DNA of 64,000 nt from NCBI GenBank assembly GCA_007750655.1, contig CP036290.1, forward strand, positions 4,464,001 to 4,528,000. Direction: 5' to 3'. Source of the stretch: Rohdeia mirabilis. Its GTDB lineage: Bacteria > Planctomycetota > UBA1135 > GCA-002686595. This document shows, piece by piece, positions 45,326 to 54,561 of the stretch. Positions within the stretch are counted from its first letter, which is position 1; every line of letters begins with the position of its first letter. The position numbers were made by a program, and so were the translations under genes. The notes under the pieces are model-generated. The model was not told the origin of the DNA and made no database searches. It saw only the letters and a list, made by a program, of their open reading frames with translations.

Positions 45326-46441
45326 ATGCGACTCAAGCACTTCACGCTCCTGCTGTGGATCGCGCTCTTCCTCGTGGTCGGGGAAGTGGCGCTCGAGTAC
45401 CGCGCCAAGAGCCGCGGCTTCGGCACGCTCCTGCTCTCGGGTCGGGGGCTCTCCGGTGCGAACAACACGGCGGTCACGGCCGAGCACGGTTTCGGCCCGA
45501 CCGAGGATTACCCGTTCCGCAGCCGCGTGGTTCCCGTCGCGAAACCCGCGGGCACGACGCGCATCTGGATCGCTTCGGCCTCCTACGCCGAGGACCGTCG
45601 GTGGGCGGCGTCGGAGATCTTCCCGGTGCTGCTCGAGGACGAGCTGCGCGCGCGCGGCCACGACGTGCAGGTGCTGAACGCGTCGAGCAACGCCTACAGC
45701 CTCGCGACCGCCGCGAAGGTCCTGCACGAGGAAGGGCCGCGCTGGCAGCCGGACCTGGTGCTCGCCTACCACTTCTCGAACGACCTGGACGAGCTCGCAC
45801 CGCGCCTGCTCGCCGTGGGTGGCGGCGGCGCGCCGAACGCGACCGAGAGCCGCGGTGAAGGGCCCGACGGACCGGACGCAGCTGCGAACACCGACGCCGA
45901 CGAGGGCACGCCGCGCACCGAGCAGGAGCGCTGGATCACCTCGCGCGTGGTCGAAGCGACGACCGCCTACGCCCAGGCCAAGAACCAGTTCAAGGCGCGC
46001 ATCGTCGCGCTGCGGATCCTGACGGACCGCCTGCCGCCGGCACTGCTCGATGCGCTGGAGGAGCGCGTCGAAGCGGTGCACGGCGAGGCGCGCGCGCTCG
46101 GCGCCGACTTCGTGCCGGTGCGCTTCGCCGTCAGCGACCCGACGAGTTCGAGCGGTCCGATGCCTATCGCGTACCGCAACAACCTGTTCCGCTACAACAG
46201 CTACCTGTCCGAGCAGGCCTGGCGCACGGGCGTCGACGACTACAACGCGCTGCTGGTCGAACTCGCCGCGCGCGACGGTCTGGACCTGGTCGGACTCGAC
46301 GCGGCCCTCTCGGGGAACGGCGCGTACTTCCGCGACTTCTGCCACCTGACCCGCGAAGGTCACGCCGCCGCCGCGAAGGCCCTCGCCGACCAGCTCGAGC
46401 CGCTGCTCGCGGCGCGCGCGAACGAGGAGGGCGGCGAGTGA
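45326..46441 (+). CDS. Membrane-anchored SGNH-like protein, second O-acetylation partner
   Basis: 371 residues with an N-terminal membrane helix (FTLLLWIALFLVVGEVALEY). A SGNH-like fold follows: ASASYAEDRRW near the nucleophile position, QVLNASSNAYS, LVLAYHFSNDLDEL, and CHLTREGHAAAAKAL with the catalytic His. The usual Asp-x-x-His is changed to His-x-x-x-x-x-His, so activity needs testing. The next gene starts in its stop codon (GTGA). Confidence 0.78.
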   Translation: MRLKHFTLLLWIALFLVVGEVALEYRAKSRGFGTLLLSGRGLSGANNTAVTAEHGFGPTEDYPFRSRVVPVAKPAGTTRIWIASASYAEDRRWAASEIFPVLLEDELRARGHDVQVLNASSNAYSLATAAKVLHEEGPRWQPDLVLAYHFSNDLDELAPRLLAVGGGGAPNATESRGEGPDGPDAAANTDADEGTPRTEQERWITSRVVEATTAYAQAKNQFKARIVALRILTDRLPPALLDALEERVEAVHGEARALGADFVPVRFAVSDPTSSSGPMPIAYRNNLFRYNSYLSEQAWRTGVDDYNALLVELAARDGLDLVGLDAALSGNGAYFRDFCHLTREGHAAAAKALADQLEPLLAARANEEGGE

Positions 46442-47844
46442 ACTTCAACAGCGCCGAGTTCCTGGTCTTCCTGCCGCTGGTGCTGCTGTTGAACGCGGCG
46501 CTGTTCGGTCGGACGCGCGCGCGCCACCTGATGCTGCTCGTGGCCAGCTACGCGTTCTACATGACGTGGAACTGGAAGTACGCGGGGCTGATCGCGGGCT
46601 CGACGCTGATCGACTACGTGATCGGCCTCAAGCTCGGCGGCGCCCAGGATCCGCGCCTCCGCAGGACCCTGCTGATCGTGTCCTTGTGCGTGAACCTCGG
46701 CGTTCTCGCTCTGTTCAAGTACTTCAACTTCTTCGTCGAGAGCACCGACAGCGTTCTGACCCTGCTCGGTCTCGACGTGACGCTGCCGACGCACTCGCTG
46801 CTCCTGCCGGTCGGCATCTCGTTCTACACGTTCCAGACGCTCAGCTACACGATCGACGTGTACTGGCGCCGGATCGCGCCGGAGCGTGACCTGGGCCGCT
46901 TCGCGCTGTTCGTGTCGTTCTTCCCGCAGCTCGTCGCGGGCCCGATCGTGCGCGCCAGCGACTTCCTGCCGCAGTTGCACCACGCGCCGGGAGCGTTGGA
47001 CGGATCACGTGCCCGGGTCCACGCCGGCATGTCGCGCGTGTTCCGGGGGCTGTTCAAGAAGATCGTCTTCGCGGACCTGCTGGCGTCGCTGTTCGTCGAT
47101 CGCGTCTTCGCCGACCCGAGTGCGCACTCGTCGCTCGACCTGTTGCTGGCGCTCTACGGCTACGCGTTCCAGATCTACAACGACTTCTCGGGGTACTCGG
47201 ACATCGCGATCGGCGCGGCGATCCTGCTCGGCTTCCACATCCCCGAGAACTTCGACCGGCCGTACCTCTCTCGGAACGTGCGCGAGTTCTGGACGCGCTG
47301 GCACATCAGCCTCTCGAGCTGGCTGAAGGACTACCTGTACATCCCGCTCGGCGGAAACCGCGGTGGGAGGACGGCGCGCAACCTGATGATCACGATGGGC
47401 CTCGGTGGCCTGTGGCACGGCGCGGGTCTCAACTTCGTGCTGTGGGGCGTGTTCCACGGTGCGCTGCTGATCGCGTCGCGCGCGGCCGACCGTCACGCGA
47501 GCCCCGACGCGCCCGGCTGGGTGCTGTTCCGCGACCGCTTCCTGACCTTCCACCTCGTGCTGTTCGGCTGGCTCCTGTTCCGCGTGCGCGACATGGACCA
47601 CTTCGCGGAGTTCGTGGGCGCGTTCACCAGCTTCTCGGGCGGGAGCGTGATCCACCCGGCCGCGGTCGGGCTCCTGGGCCTCGCCGCGTTCGTCCACTTC
47701 ACGCCGCGCGCCGCCGCCGACGAACTGTGGAAGCGTTGGGCGCACCTGCCGGAAGTGGCCCAGGCCGCGGGCTACGCCCTCGCGATCGTGGTGCTGTGCG
47801 GCGTGTCGGTCGACGCCGCCGTCTTCATCTACTTCCAGTTCTGA
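46438..47844 (+). CDS. MBOAT O-acyltransferase (AlgI-like), second copy
   Basis: 468 residues, same family as 8108-9634. It has PVGISFYTFQTLSYTIDVYWR, FFPQLVAGPIVRASDFLPQL, YNDFSGYSDIAIGAAILLGF, REFWTRWHISLSSWLKDYLY and the catalytic histidine His327 in GGLWHGAGL. It starts at GTG 46438 inside the SGNH stop codon. With the flippase upstream it likely acetylates the exported glycan. Confidence 0.93.
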   Translation: MNFNSAEFLVFLPLVLLLNAALFGRTRARHLMLLVASYAFYMTWNWKYAGLIAGSTLIDYVIGLKLGGAQDPRLRRTLLIVSLCVNLGVLALFKYFNFFVESTDSVLTLLGLDVTLPTHSLLLPVGISFYTFQTLSYTIDVYWRRIAPERDLGRFALFVSFFPQLVAGPIVRASDFLPQLHHAPGALDGSRARVHAGMSRVFRGLFKKIVFADLLASLFVDRVFADPSAHSSLDLLLALYGYAFQIYNDFSGYSDIAIGAAILLGFHIPENFDRPYLSRNVREFWTRWHISLSSWLKDYLYIPLGGNRGGRTARNLMITMGLGGLWHGAGLNFVLWGVFHGALLIASRAADRHASPDAPGWVLFRDRFLTFHLVLFGWLLFRVRDMDHFAEFVGAFTSFSGGSVIHPAAVGLLGLAAFVHFTPRAAADELWKRWAHLPEVAQAAGYALAIVVLCGVSVDAAVFIYFQF

Positions 47845-47862
47845 GTCGCGAGCCGAGCGACG

Positions 47863-49173
47863 TCAGTACGGCCACTCGGGGAACAGCTTCTGCGTGCGGT
47901 AGCTCGCCAACTTGATGGCGTCCGCGAAGTAGAGGAAGCTGCCCGCGTTCAGGTCGTTGGTCTCGAACGGGTCGATCCCGAGGTCGAAGAGACGGAACGT
48001 CTTGAACTGGTAGATCAGCTTGAGGCCGTCGGAGCGGACGACGGTCCACGCCTCGCCGAAGAGGTTCGGCTGCGACCCGTTGGGATAGAAGAGGTGGCTG
48101 AAGGCGAACTGGCGCAGACCCTCTTGCCCCAGTCGAGTGCCGGCAAAGCTGATGGAGTCGTCGAAGTCGCTCGCGGGCGACACGCCGACCAGGTCGAGCA
48201 CGGTGCGCGGCAGGTCGACGACGTGCGTCAGCGACAGGTCGAGACCCGGCTGGGTGTCGACGCCCCACAGGACGCACGGCACGCGCACGCCGCCTTCGTT
48301 CACCGAGCCCTTGAAACCCTGCAGCTGTTGAGAAGGCAGGAGCGCGGTCGGGGGCGTGCCGTTGTCCGAGACGAGCAGCACGTAGGTGTTCGAGAGGTCG
48401 ATCACGCTCGCCATCTGCCCGAAGGCCGTGTCCAGGGCGACGATCGCGCTCTCGAACAGACCGCGCGGAGTGTCGACGACGGTGTAGCCGGGCGGCAGGA
48501 GTCCGCTGGGTTCGGCGCTCTCGAACGGCTCGTGCGGCGCGTTCAGCCCGACCATGGCGAAGCGCGGTCCACTCTGGTTCGGCCACCAGTCGAGGAAGGC
48601 CTCGGTGATCGCGCGCGTCGAGTAGGTCGTCTCGATCGTGACGACGCCGTCGTCGACGCGATCCCAGTCGTAGTGCGAGCGGTCCAGGCCGACGTTGGCC
48701 GCGATGCCGGCGCGCCACGTGTCGAAACCCTGCACCAGCGGTCCTTGTTCGACGGGTCCGTCGGCGGGACCGCTCAAGTGCCACTTGCCGAACATGCCGG
48801 TGGTGTAGCCCTCGGCCTTCAGCGCTTCGGCGAGCGACACGTTGTCGGCCGGAGCACCCGTCGCGAGCGGATTCTCGAGGTCGATCGCCGTGCCGATCAG
48901 TTCACGGTGCGCGAGGCGACCGAACAGCGCCATGTAGCGCGACGGCGAGCACACCGGAGCCGAGTAGAAGCGCGGGTAGATGCGCGCGAACGGGGCGAAG
49001 GTCTCGAGGTTCTTGACCGGCGCGGCGGCCAGGTCGTCCCAGCCCACGTCGTCGAGCATGATGACGAGGACGTTGGGGTGGTCGACGGGCGACGGCGACT
49101 GGGCGCGCGCCTCGCCGATCAGGGCGCTGAACAGGGCCAGAAGGGCGAGCAGATGGGCGGTGCGCGTTTTCAT
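47863..49173 (-). CDS. Type I sulfatase, secreted
   Basis: 436 residues with a signal peptide (MKTRTAHLLALLALFSALIGEARAQ). It has the complete formylglycine signature CSPSR (Cys75), metal ligands in VLVIMLDDVGWDDL and VLLVSDNG, and GMFGKWHLSG and GLNAPHEPF of the family. It would remove sulfate from extracellular polysaccharides, common in marine planctomycetes. It lies convergent to the O-acetylation operon. Confidence 0.92.
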   Translation of the reverse strand: MKTRTAHLLALLALFSALIGEARAQSPSPVDHPNVLVIMLDDVGWDDLAAAPVKNLETFAPFARIYPRFYSAPVCSPSRYMALFGRLAHRELIGTAIDLENPLATGAPADNVSLAEALKAEGYTTGMFGKWHLSGPADGPVEQGPLVQGFDTWRAGIAANVGLDRSHYDWDRVDDGVVTIETTYSTRAITEAFLDWWPNQSGPRFAMVGLNAPHEPFESAEPSGLLPPGYTVVDTPRGLFESAIVALDTAFGQMASVIDLSNTYVLLVSDNGTPPTALLPSQQLQGFKGSVNEGGVRVPCVLWGVDTQPGLDLSLTHVVDLPRTVLDLVGVSPASDFDDSISFAGTRLGQEGLRQFAFSHLFYPNGSQPNLFGEAWTVVRSDGLKLIYQFKTFRLFDLGIDPFETNDLNAGSFLYFADAIKLASYRTQKLFPEWPY

Positions 49174-49327
49174 GGCGTGAAGGATGTGGCGACGCCCGAG
49201 CGTACGGACTCGACGGGCCATGCGGTGGGACCGGGCGCGCCGAGTGGGACGAGCGCCCCCCGTCGAGGGTTCCGGAACCGTCGATCAGGGCCCAGCCGGA
49301 CGGCTGGGAGCAGGTCGAGGACGGAGC

Positions 49328-50635
49328 TCAGCGCGCGGCCTCCGCTTCGTCCGGCGCGGGCTCGACGACCTTCGGACCGGACCCGGCCGGGGCAGGCTCG
49401 GGGCGCTCGAGGCGCAGGTGCACCGCCACGTCGCAGGTCCGTGCCCCGGGGCGACCCTGCGCGGCGGCGACCGACAGGGTGTGGGCACCGAACAGCGCGA
49501 GATCGAGACTCTCGAAGCGGGCCTGCGCCGTGTTCCACACCGCGCGCCCGCCGAGGCGGCCTTCGTAGCGCGCTCCGTCGTTCCACTGGTTGACCGCGCG
49601 CACGTCGAGCCGACCGTCCAACCGCAGCTCGATCACCCCGTCGCGACTGCCGACGACGGTGGCCGTGAGCTCGTTGGTGCGCAGCTCGTCCTCGCGCCAC
49701 ACGCTGCACTCCGGCTGCATGATCGACGCCAGGACGAGCGCCTCGAGCAGTCGTGGATCGGCGGTCGCCACCGCGCCGACGGCCGCTTCGGTGGGGACGA
49801 GCGACGCCAACCAGGGCGCGCGGACGTCGACGCGGTCGAAGTGCACGTGCTGGGGATGCCGCACGTCCTCGGGCCGCATGCCGTCGAACGGACGGGTGCG
49901 CTTGGTGGCCGAGAGGCGCTCGAGGCCGGGCTCGGGCACGTCGGGCGCGAGTGGGAAGGCGCGGTCCCGCTCGGGATCCGGCAGCCGATCGAGCAGGCGC
50001 CACTCGCGCGACAGCTTCCCGTAGGCCGCGCGCGTGCGAGCCAGCTCGGTGCGCGTGTGCGCCGGGTCGTAGAGGGGCCAGCCGCCGTCGACCTGGCCGA
50101 GCAGGTGCCCGGACGGCGTGACCGCGTACATGCCCTGGAACAGTCCGTGGCGCGCGTCGGCGAGGGCGTCGCGCAGCCAGCGCACCTCCCAGTTCGACTG
50201 GTCCGCGAAGTTCGCGTAGTCCACGTCCGAGGCCGCGACGGCGATGAAGTCGGAACCGATGGCGGCGGCCACGCGCGGATCGTTCGCGACCAACTGTCGC
50301 GTCTTGACGCCGTTGTTTCAGCAGTCGCCGAGCGGACCGCCGAAGTACAGCCACAACAGGAGCGGCTTGTCGGCGGCCTGGGCGGCGAGCACCCCGTCGA
50401 TCACCGAGCCGTGCCACTCGACCTGGCGGTGCACGAGATCGCGCGCGGTCGGAGCCGCCAGCGCGATCACGCGATCCACGTCGAGCGGCGACTCGCCGAC
50501 GGGTCGGGCCCCGCGGACGGAGTCCTCTTGGAGCGCCGTCGGCTCGAGGGGCGAGTGCGACGCCAGGACGCTGGAACCGGTCGCGGCGATGCTCAGGACG
50601 GCGCTCGCCAGGACTCGGAGGTGATGGGCCCGCAT
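49328..50635 (-). CDS. Candidate selenoprotein B: secreted thioredoxin-like two-domain protein with in-frame UGA
   Basis: Read through the UGA at 50318-50320, this is 435 residues with Sec at 106 (LGDC-U-NNGV). A signal peptide (HHLRVLASAVLSIAATGSSVLA) precedes a thioredoxin-like domain (VIDGVLAAQAADKPLLLWLYF before the motif, MYAVTPSGHLLG after it). A C-terminal beta domain contains DELRTNELTATVVGSRDGVIEL. It aligns along its length with candidate A. Frames before and after the UGA are the same, and the downstream 329 codons would otherwise have no start of their own except internal codons. TAGGTT lies 6 nt before the ATG. It is divergent from the UnbV-like gene. Confidence 0.82.
50285..50301 (-). 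promoter_or_regulatory. Candidate bacterial SECIS hairpin B
   Basis: Starts 16 nt after the UGA: stem CGCGAC/GTCGCG (6 bp) with loop AGTTG. Identical spacing and size to hairpin A, with paired changes at inner stem positions. Confidence 0.75.
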
Positions 50636-50641
50636 GGGTGC

Positions 50642-50647
50642 AACCTA
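50642..50647 (-). promoter_or_regulatory. Putative leaderless -10 element
   Basis: TAGGTT, 6 nt upstream of the ATG at 50635. Confidence 0.5.
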
Positions 50648-50853
50648 GCCCGCTCCGGGACCCTCGGTCGATCCTTTCGCCGGCGGGTCGCGCGCTCTGG
50701 CCCACCGCCTCCCCCGCCCACCCGGGAAGACCCCCCCGACTCGCCGATGGTTGCGGATCACGCGCCGAATCTCCGCCGCGCCCCGCGCGGTCGTCGCGGC
50801 CTAGGATGGGCCGCCTCGCGCCCACACCTGCTGCCGTGACTGCTCCCGTGACC

Positions 50854-52716
50854 ATGCCCATCGACCCCCGCGCCGCTGCCTCGCGCCCCACACTGCGCAC
50901 GACGCTGGGTCGCGCGGCGGCGATCGCGTGCGTGTTCGGCGGCCTCGGCGCGGGAGCTTGGCTCGACCGCGCGGCGCCATCCGCGCCGGTCGGGGCGGAC
51001 GACACGCCGGTGGTCCTGGTCGAGCGCTCTGCCACGTCCGGACTGCTCTTCGAGCACCGCATCTCGCCGCTCGACCCGCTGATCGACCACGTGCGCGACC
51101 GGATCCTCTCGGTGGGCGCCGGCGTCAGCGCGGTCGACGTGGATCGCGACGGGTGGATCGACCTCTACTGCACGAACTCGGCCTTCGGCGCGGCCAACGC
51201 CCTGTTCGTGAACCGCGGCGACGGCACCTTCGAGGACCGGGCCGCGACGGTCGGGCTCGCCGACCTGAACGTCGTCGGCGACGGACTGTGCATGGGCTCG
51301 ATCTGGGCCGACTACGACGGCGACGGCGACGAGGACGCGTTCGTGTACCGCTACGGTCGCACGGCCCTGATGCGCCAGGACGCGAGCGGGCGCTTCGAGG
51401 ACGTGGCGAGCGCGGCCGGCGTCGAGCGCTGGCTCAACAGCAACGCGGCCTGCTGGATCGACTTCGACCGCGACGGCTGGCTCGACCTCTTGGTGACGAG
51501 CTACTTCCGCGAGGAGCACGACCTGTGGAACCTCACCACGTCGAACGTCATGCACGACTCGGCCGAGTTCTCGAGCAACGGCGGGCGGAACGTGCTCTTT
51601 CGCAATCGCGGCGACGGGACGTTCGAGGACGTGACCGAAGCGGCGCTGCCCGACACGCGGCGCTGGACGATGGCCGCGGGCGCCGCCGACTTCGACGAGG
51701 ACGGCTGGATCGACCTCTACCTCGCGAACGACTACGGACCCGAGGAGCTGTGGCTCAACCGACCGACCGCGGACGGCGCGGGGCGGCGCTTCGAGCTGGC
51801 CGAGGCCGGTCTCGGGCACGACAGCAAGAGCGGGATGTGCGTCGCGCTCGGCAACCTGCGCAACGACGGGCGCCTCGCGATCTTCGTCTCGAACATCTCG
51901 GCCGCGAACTACCTCTTCCACGGCAACAGCCTGCGCGTGAACCGCATGGCCGACGCCGGTCGCGTGCTCGAAGGCCAGGCGGGGCGCGCGGTCACGGACA
52001 CCGGCTGGTCCTGGGGCGCGGCCTTCGGGGACCTCGACAACGACGGGTGGCAGGACCTGTGGGTCACCAACGGCTTCGTGTCCGCCGACCCGGAGCGGGA
52101 CTACTGGTACCGCATGTCGCAACTGTCCGGCGGAACGGGCGGACTGCTCGCCGACGCCGCGAACTGGCCAGCGTTCGACGGCGCGAGCCAGTCGGGCTTC
52201 GAGCGCAGCCGCGTGCTGCACAACAACGGCGGGCGACGACTGGTCGAGATCGGCGCAGCGGCGGGCGTGCACGAGGCGCACGACGGGCGAGCGGTGATCC
52301 TGGTGGACCTCGAGAACCGCGGCGTGCTGGACGCCGTCGTCGCGAACCAGCGCGGACCGCTCGAGTACTTCCGCAACGAGACGCCGGGCGCGGCCGAGCG
52401 CGGGTGGATCCAGTTCGAACTGCGCGGACGGGCGCCGAACACGTCGGCCATCGGGGCGGCGGTGTCGGTCACGTTCGGGGGTGGCACCCAGCTCCAGGTC
52501 GTCGAAGGCTCGAGCGGGTTCTCGGCCCAGAGCGCGCGGCGACTCCACTTCGGGCTCGGTGACGAAGTGCCAGGCGCGGGCGGTGAGTCGATCGTCACGG
52601 TGCACTGGCCCGACGGCACGCGCGAGACGTTCACCAACCTCGAGCCGCGGCGCCTGCACCGCATCGAACAAGGCCCGGGACGACCCGACTCGACAGACGA
52701 CTCCAACGCACGATGA
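50854..52716 (+). CDS. FG-GAP/VCBS and ASPIC/UnbV domain protein
   Basis: 620 residues from ATG 50854; in-frame ATG 50806 overlaps a TAGGAT hexamer. One hydrophobic N-terminal segment (AAAIACVFGGLGAGAWL) is followed by calcium-binding FG-GAP repeats (VDVDRDGWIDLYCTNS, ADYDGDGDEDAFV, FDRDGWLDLLVTS, FDEDGWIDLYLAND, LDNDGWQDLWVTN). A C-terminal ASPIC/UnbV domain follows (VEGSSGFSAQSARRLHFGLG, VTVHWPDGTRETFTNL). The protein is extracellular and its role unknown. It overlaps the next gene by ATGA, reproducing the UnbV-UnbU gene pair known from enediyne clusters. Confidence 0.87.
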   Translation: MPIDPRAAASRPTLRTTLGRAAAIACVFGGLGAGAWLDRAAPSAPVGADDTPVVLVERSATSGLLFEHRISPLDPLIDHVRDRILSVGAGVSAVDVDRDGWIDLYCTNSAFGAANALFVNRGDGTFEDRAATVGLADLNVVGDGLCMGSIWADYDGDGDEDAFVYRYGRTALMRQDASGRFEDVASAAGVERWLNSNAACWIDFDRDGWLDLLVTSYFREEHDLWNLTTSNVMHDSAEFSSNGGRNVLFRNRGDGTFEDVTEAALPDTRRWTMAAGAADFDEDGWIDLYLANDYGPEELWLNRPTADGAGRRFELAEAGLGHDSKSGMCVALGNLRNDGRLAIFVSNISAANYLFHGNSLRVNRMADAGRVLEGQAGRAVTDTGWSWGAAFGDLDNDGWQDLWVTNGFVSADPERDYWYRMSQLSGGTGGLLADAANWPAFDGASQSGFERSRVLHNNGGRRLVEIGAAAGVHEAHDGRAVILVDLENRGVLDAVVANQRGPLEYFRNETPGAAERGWIQFELRGRAPNTSAIGAAVSVTFGGGTQLQVVEGSSGFSAQSARRLHFGLGDEVPGAGGESIVTVHWPDGTRETFTNLEPRRLHRIEQGPGRPDSTDDSNAR

Positions 52717-53570
52717 CGCCCGACGCGCCGCCCGCACCCCTCCCGTGGTGGAAGCAGCCCAAGTGGCTGATCACGGTCCTCATCACGATCCTGCTGGTCA
52801 GCGGCCAAGTCGGCTTCGGGATCCTGCGCACCCTGTGGGTCCTGCCGGTCGCGATCGGAACGGCGGTGGCCGCCGAGATGCTGTTCTCGTGGCTCGTGCG
52901 CGGGCGCCTCGGCAGCATCCAGAGCGCGTACATCTCGGGCACGAGCACGGTGATCCTGATCAAGGCCGACCAACTCTGGCCCTACCTGTTGTGCGCACTG
53001 ATCGCGGTGGCGAGCAAGTACGCGCTGACCTACCGCGGGCGCCATCTGTGGAACCCGACCAACTTCGCCATCGCGGCCCTGTTGCTCGTGACGGGCATCC
53101 CGATCCTGTCGATCCAGATGGGCAACTCGCCCTGGACCGTGGGCCTCGTGTGGGCGGTCGGACTCTTGATCGTGACGCGCGCCGGCGTGCTGCACGTGAC
53201 GCTCTCGTACCTGGTGGCGTTCACGGCCTTCGCCGCCGTGCGCACCGGACTGACGGGCGTACCGTTCGCGACCGAACTCGCGCCGCTGACCGGAGCGATG
53301 TACCAGTTCTTCGCCTTCTTCATGATCACCGATCCGCCGACCACGGTCTCGAGCCGGCGCGGACGTATCGGCGTCGTGATCGCGATCGCCGCGGTGGAGT
53401 GCGTGATCAGGCTGCTCTCGGACCACACCGAACTGCGGCCACTGCTCGCCGCGCCGCCGATCTTCGCGCTCGCGATCGTGGGTCCGATCGCGAAGTGGAT
53501 CGACCTGCATCGCGGCGCCGTGCGAGCGAGCGCGACCCCGCCGGCGATGCGGGCCGCGCCCTCGGCCTGA
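52713..53570 (+). CDS. RnfD/NqrB-like (UnbU-type) membrane protein
   Basis: 285 residues with about eight membrane helices. It resembles NqrB/RnfD subunits: LWNPTNFAIAALLL and APLTGAMYQFFAFFMITDPPTTVSSRRGRIG, where Rnf/Nqr subunits carry the SGAT flavinylation site and ATDP motif. The FMN-attachment Thr appears changed. UnbU proteins of enediyne clusters are of this kind. ATG 52713 overlaps the UnbV-like stop. It is not part of an Rnf operon here. Confidence 0.8.
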   Translation: MTPDAPPAPLPWWKQPKWLITVLITILLVSGQVGFGILRTLWVLPVAIGTAVAAEMLFSWLVRGRLGSIQSAYISGTSTVILIKADQLWPYLLCALIAVASKYALTYRGRHLWNPTNFAIAALLLVTGIPILSIQMGNSPWTVGLVWAVGLLIVTRAGVLHVTLSYLVAFTAFAAVRTGLTGVPFATELAPLTGAMYQFFAFFMITDPPTTVSSRRGRIGVVIAIAAVECVIRLLSDHTELRPLLAAPPIFALAIVGPIAKWIDLHRGAVRASATPPAMRAAPSA

Positions 53571-53680
53571 GCAGGGCGCGCGAGTCGACGGGAGCCCCCC
53601 GGTTCGTCAGCCCGCGATCAAGGGTTCGCAAAGAACGCGGCGAACGGTGCGCGACAGGTGGAGGTCGCCCTGCGCGCAGC

Positions 53681-53686
53681 TAGGCT
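53681..53686 (+). promoter_or_regulatory. Putative leaderless -10 element
   Basis: TAGGCT, 6 nt upstream of the ATG at 53693. Confidence 0.5.
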
Positions 53687-53692
53687 CCCGCG

Positions 53693-54442
53693 ATGCTCCC
53701 GTTCGCCCTCCTGTTCGCAGCCCTCGAACCGCACCTCTTGCTTCCCGTCGCACCGTTCGAGATCGAGCCGTTCGCCGACGAGCCGCCCGCGCTCGAGCAG
53801 GCGGCCGAACCCGCGCCGCTCGGGCACGTCTCGCGCGTCCCGCTCGCGCCCGTGTCGCCCGGCCTCGGTGCGGCGCTGCGTGGATCGACGTCCTTCCTGC
53901 GGCCCGAGCGCTTCGAGTTCGACCTGCGGCTGGTCGAAGGCATCGACGCCGAACGTTCGCGGATCGGACTGGTCGCCACCTACGCCCTGACCGAACGCCT
54001 GACCGTCGGTGTCGAAGCCAGCCCGAAGAAGGGCGAGGTCGGTCCGCTCGCGCTGTACCGCGTGCAGGACGAGACGGCCGATCGACCCGCCGTCGTCGTC
54101 GGCACGAGCAGCGACCGCATCGGCACGCCGCAGGGCCGCGCGTTCTGGGTCACCGCGTCGAAGAGCCTCGAGCCACAGCTCGACTTTCCGCTCGCGCCCT
54201 ACGTCGGCCTCGCGTGGGGCGACTTCGAGGACGAGTTCGAGGTGTTGGCGGGCGTGCGCATCGACTGGAGCCGCGGCATCTCGACCACCAGCCTGTGGGA
54301 CGGCGAGAACCTGCACCACCAGCTCGAGTTCGAGTGGGAGTCGGGCTGGCGCGTCGGCGTCCTGGCGATCGAGGACGACGAGGACGGGCGCACGCGCTTC
54401 GGCCTGTCGCTGGGCGCCGCGCTCGGGGCGCAGGGGCGGTAG
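53693..54442 (+). CDS. Secreted beta-rich protein, unknown function
   Basis: 249 residues. A hydrophobic N-terminus (MLPFALLFAALEPHLLLPV) is followed by a Pro/Glu/Ala-rich segment. A run of alternating strands follows (FEFDLRLVEGIDAERSRIGL, YALTERLTVGVEASPKKGE, LAPYVGLAWGDFEDEFEVLAGVRIDWS), which looks like an outer-membrane barrel or lipocalin-like sheet. A broken paralogue follows at 54562-55332. No family is recognised. Confidence 0.75.
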   Translation: MLPFALLFAALEPHLLLPVAPFEIEPFADEPPALEQAAEPAPLGHVSRVPLAPVSPGLGAALRGSTSFLRPERFEFDLRLVEGIDAERSRIGLVATYALTERLTVGVEASPKKGEVGPLALYRVQDETADRPAVVVGTSSDRIGTPQGRAFWVTASKSLEPQLDFPLAPYVGLAWGDFEDEFEVLAGVRIDWSRGISTTSLWDGENLHHQLEFEWESGWRVGVLAIEDDEDGRTRFGLSLGAALGAQGR

Positions 54443-54549
54443 GAGCCGAACCGGCCCGGTCGGCGCGGTTCGAGCGCCTGATTCGTCCTCGCTCCGAGGG
54501 GCGGAGACAGCGTGGGGCGATGGTCCACCGCAGGTGCTCGGAGCGGGGC

Positions 54550-54555
54550 TAGACT
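54550..54555 (+). promoter_or_regulatory. Putative leaderless -10 element
   Basis: TAGACT, 6 nt upstream of the ATG at 54562. Confidence 0.45.
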
Positions 54556-54561
54556 CCACGC

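Noticed and set aside
49328..50635. General reassignment of UGA in this genome
   Set aside because: UGA is plainly a normal stop elsewhere, for example in the ATGA/GTGA overlaps at 4824, 6348, 12721, 46438 and 52713.
50854..53570. Enediyne biosynthetic cluster
   Set aside because: No polyketide synthase, thioesterase or tailoring genes in the window; only the UnbV/UnbU-like pair.
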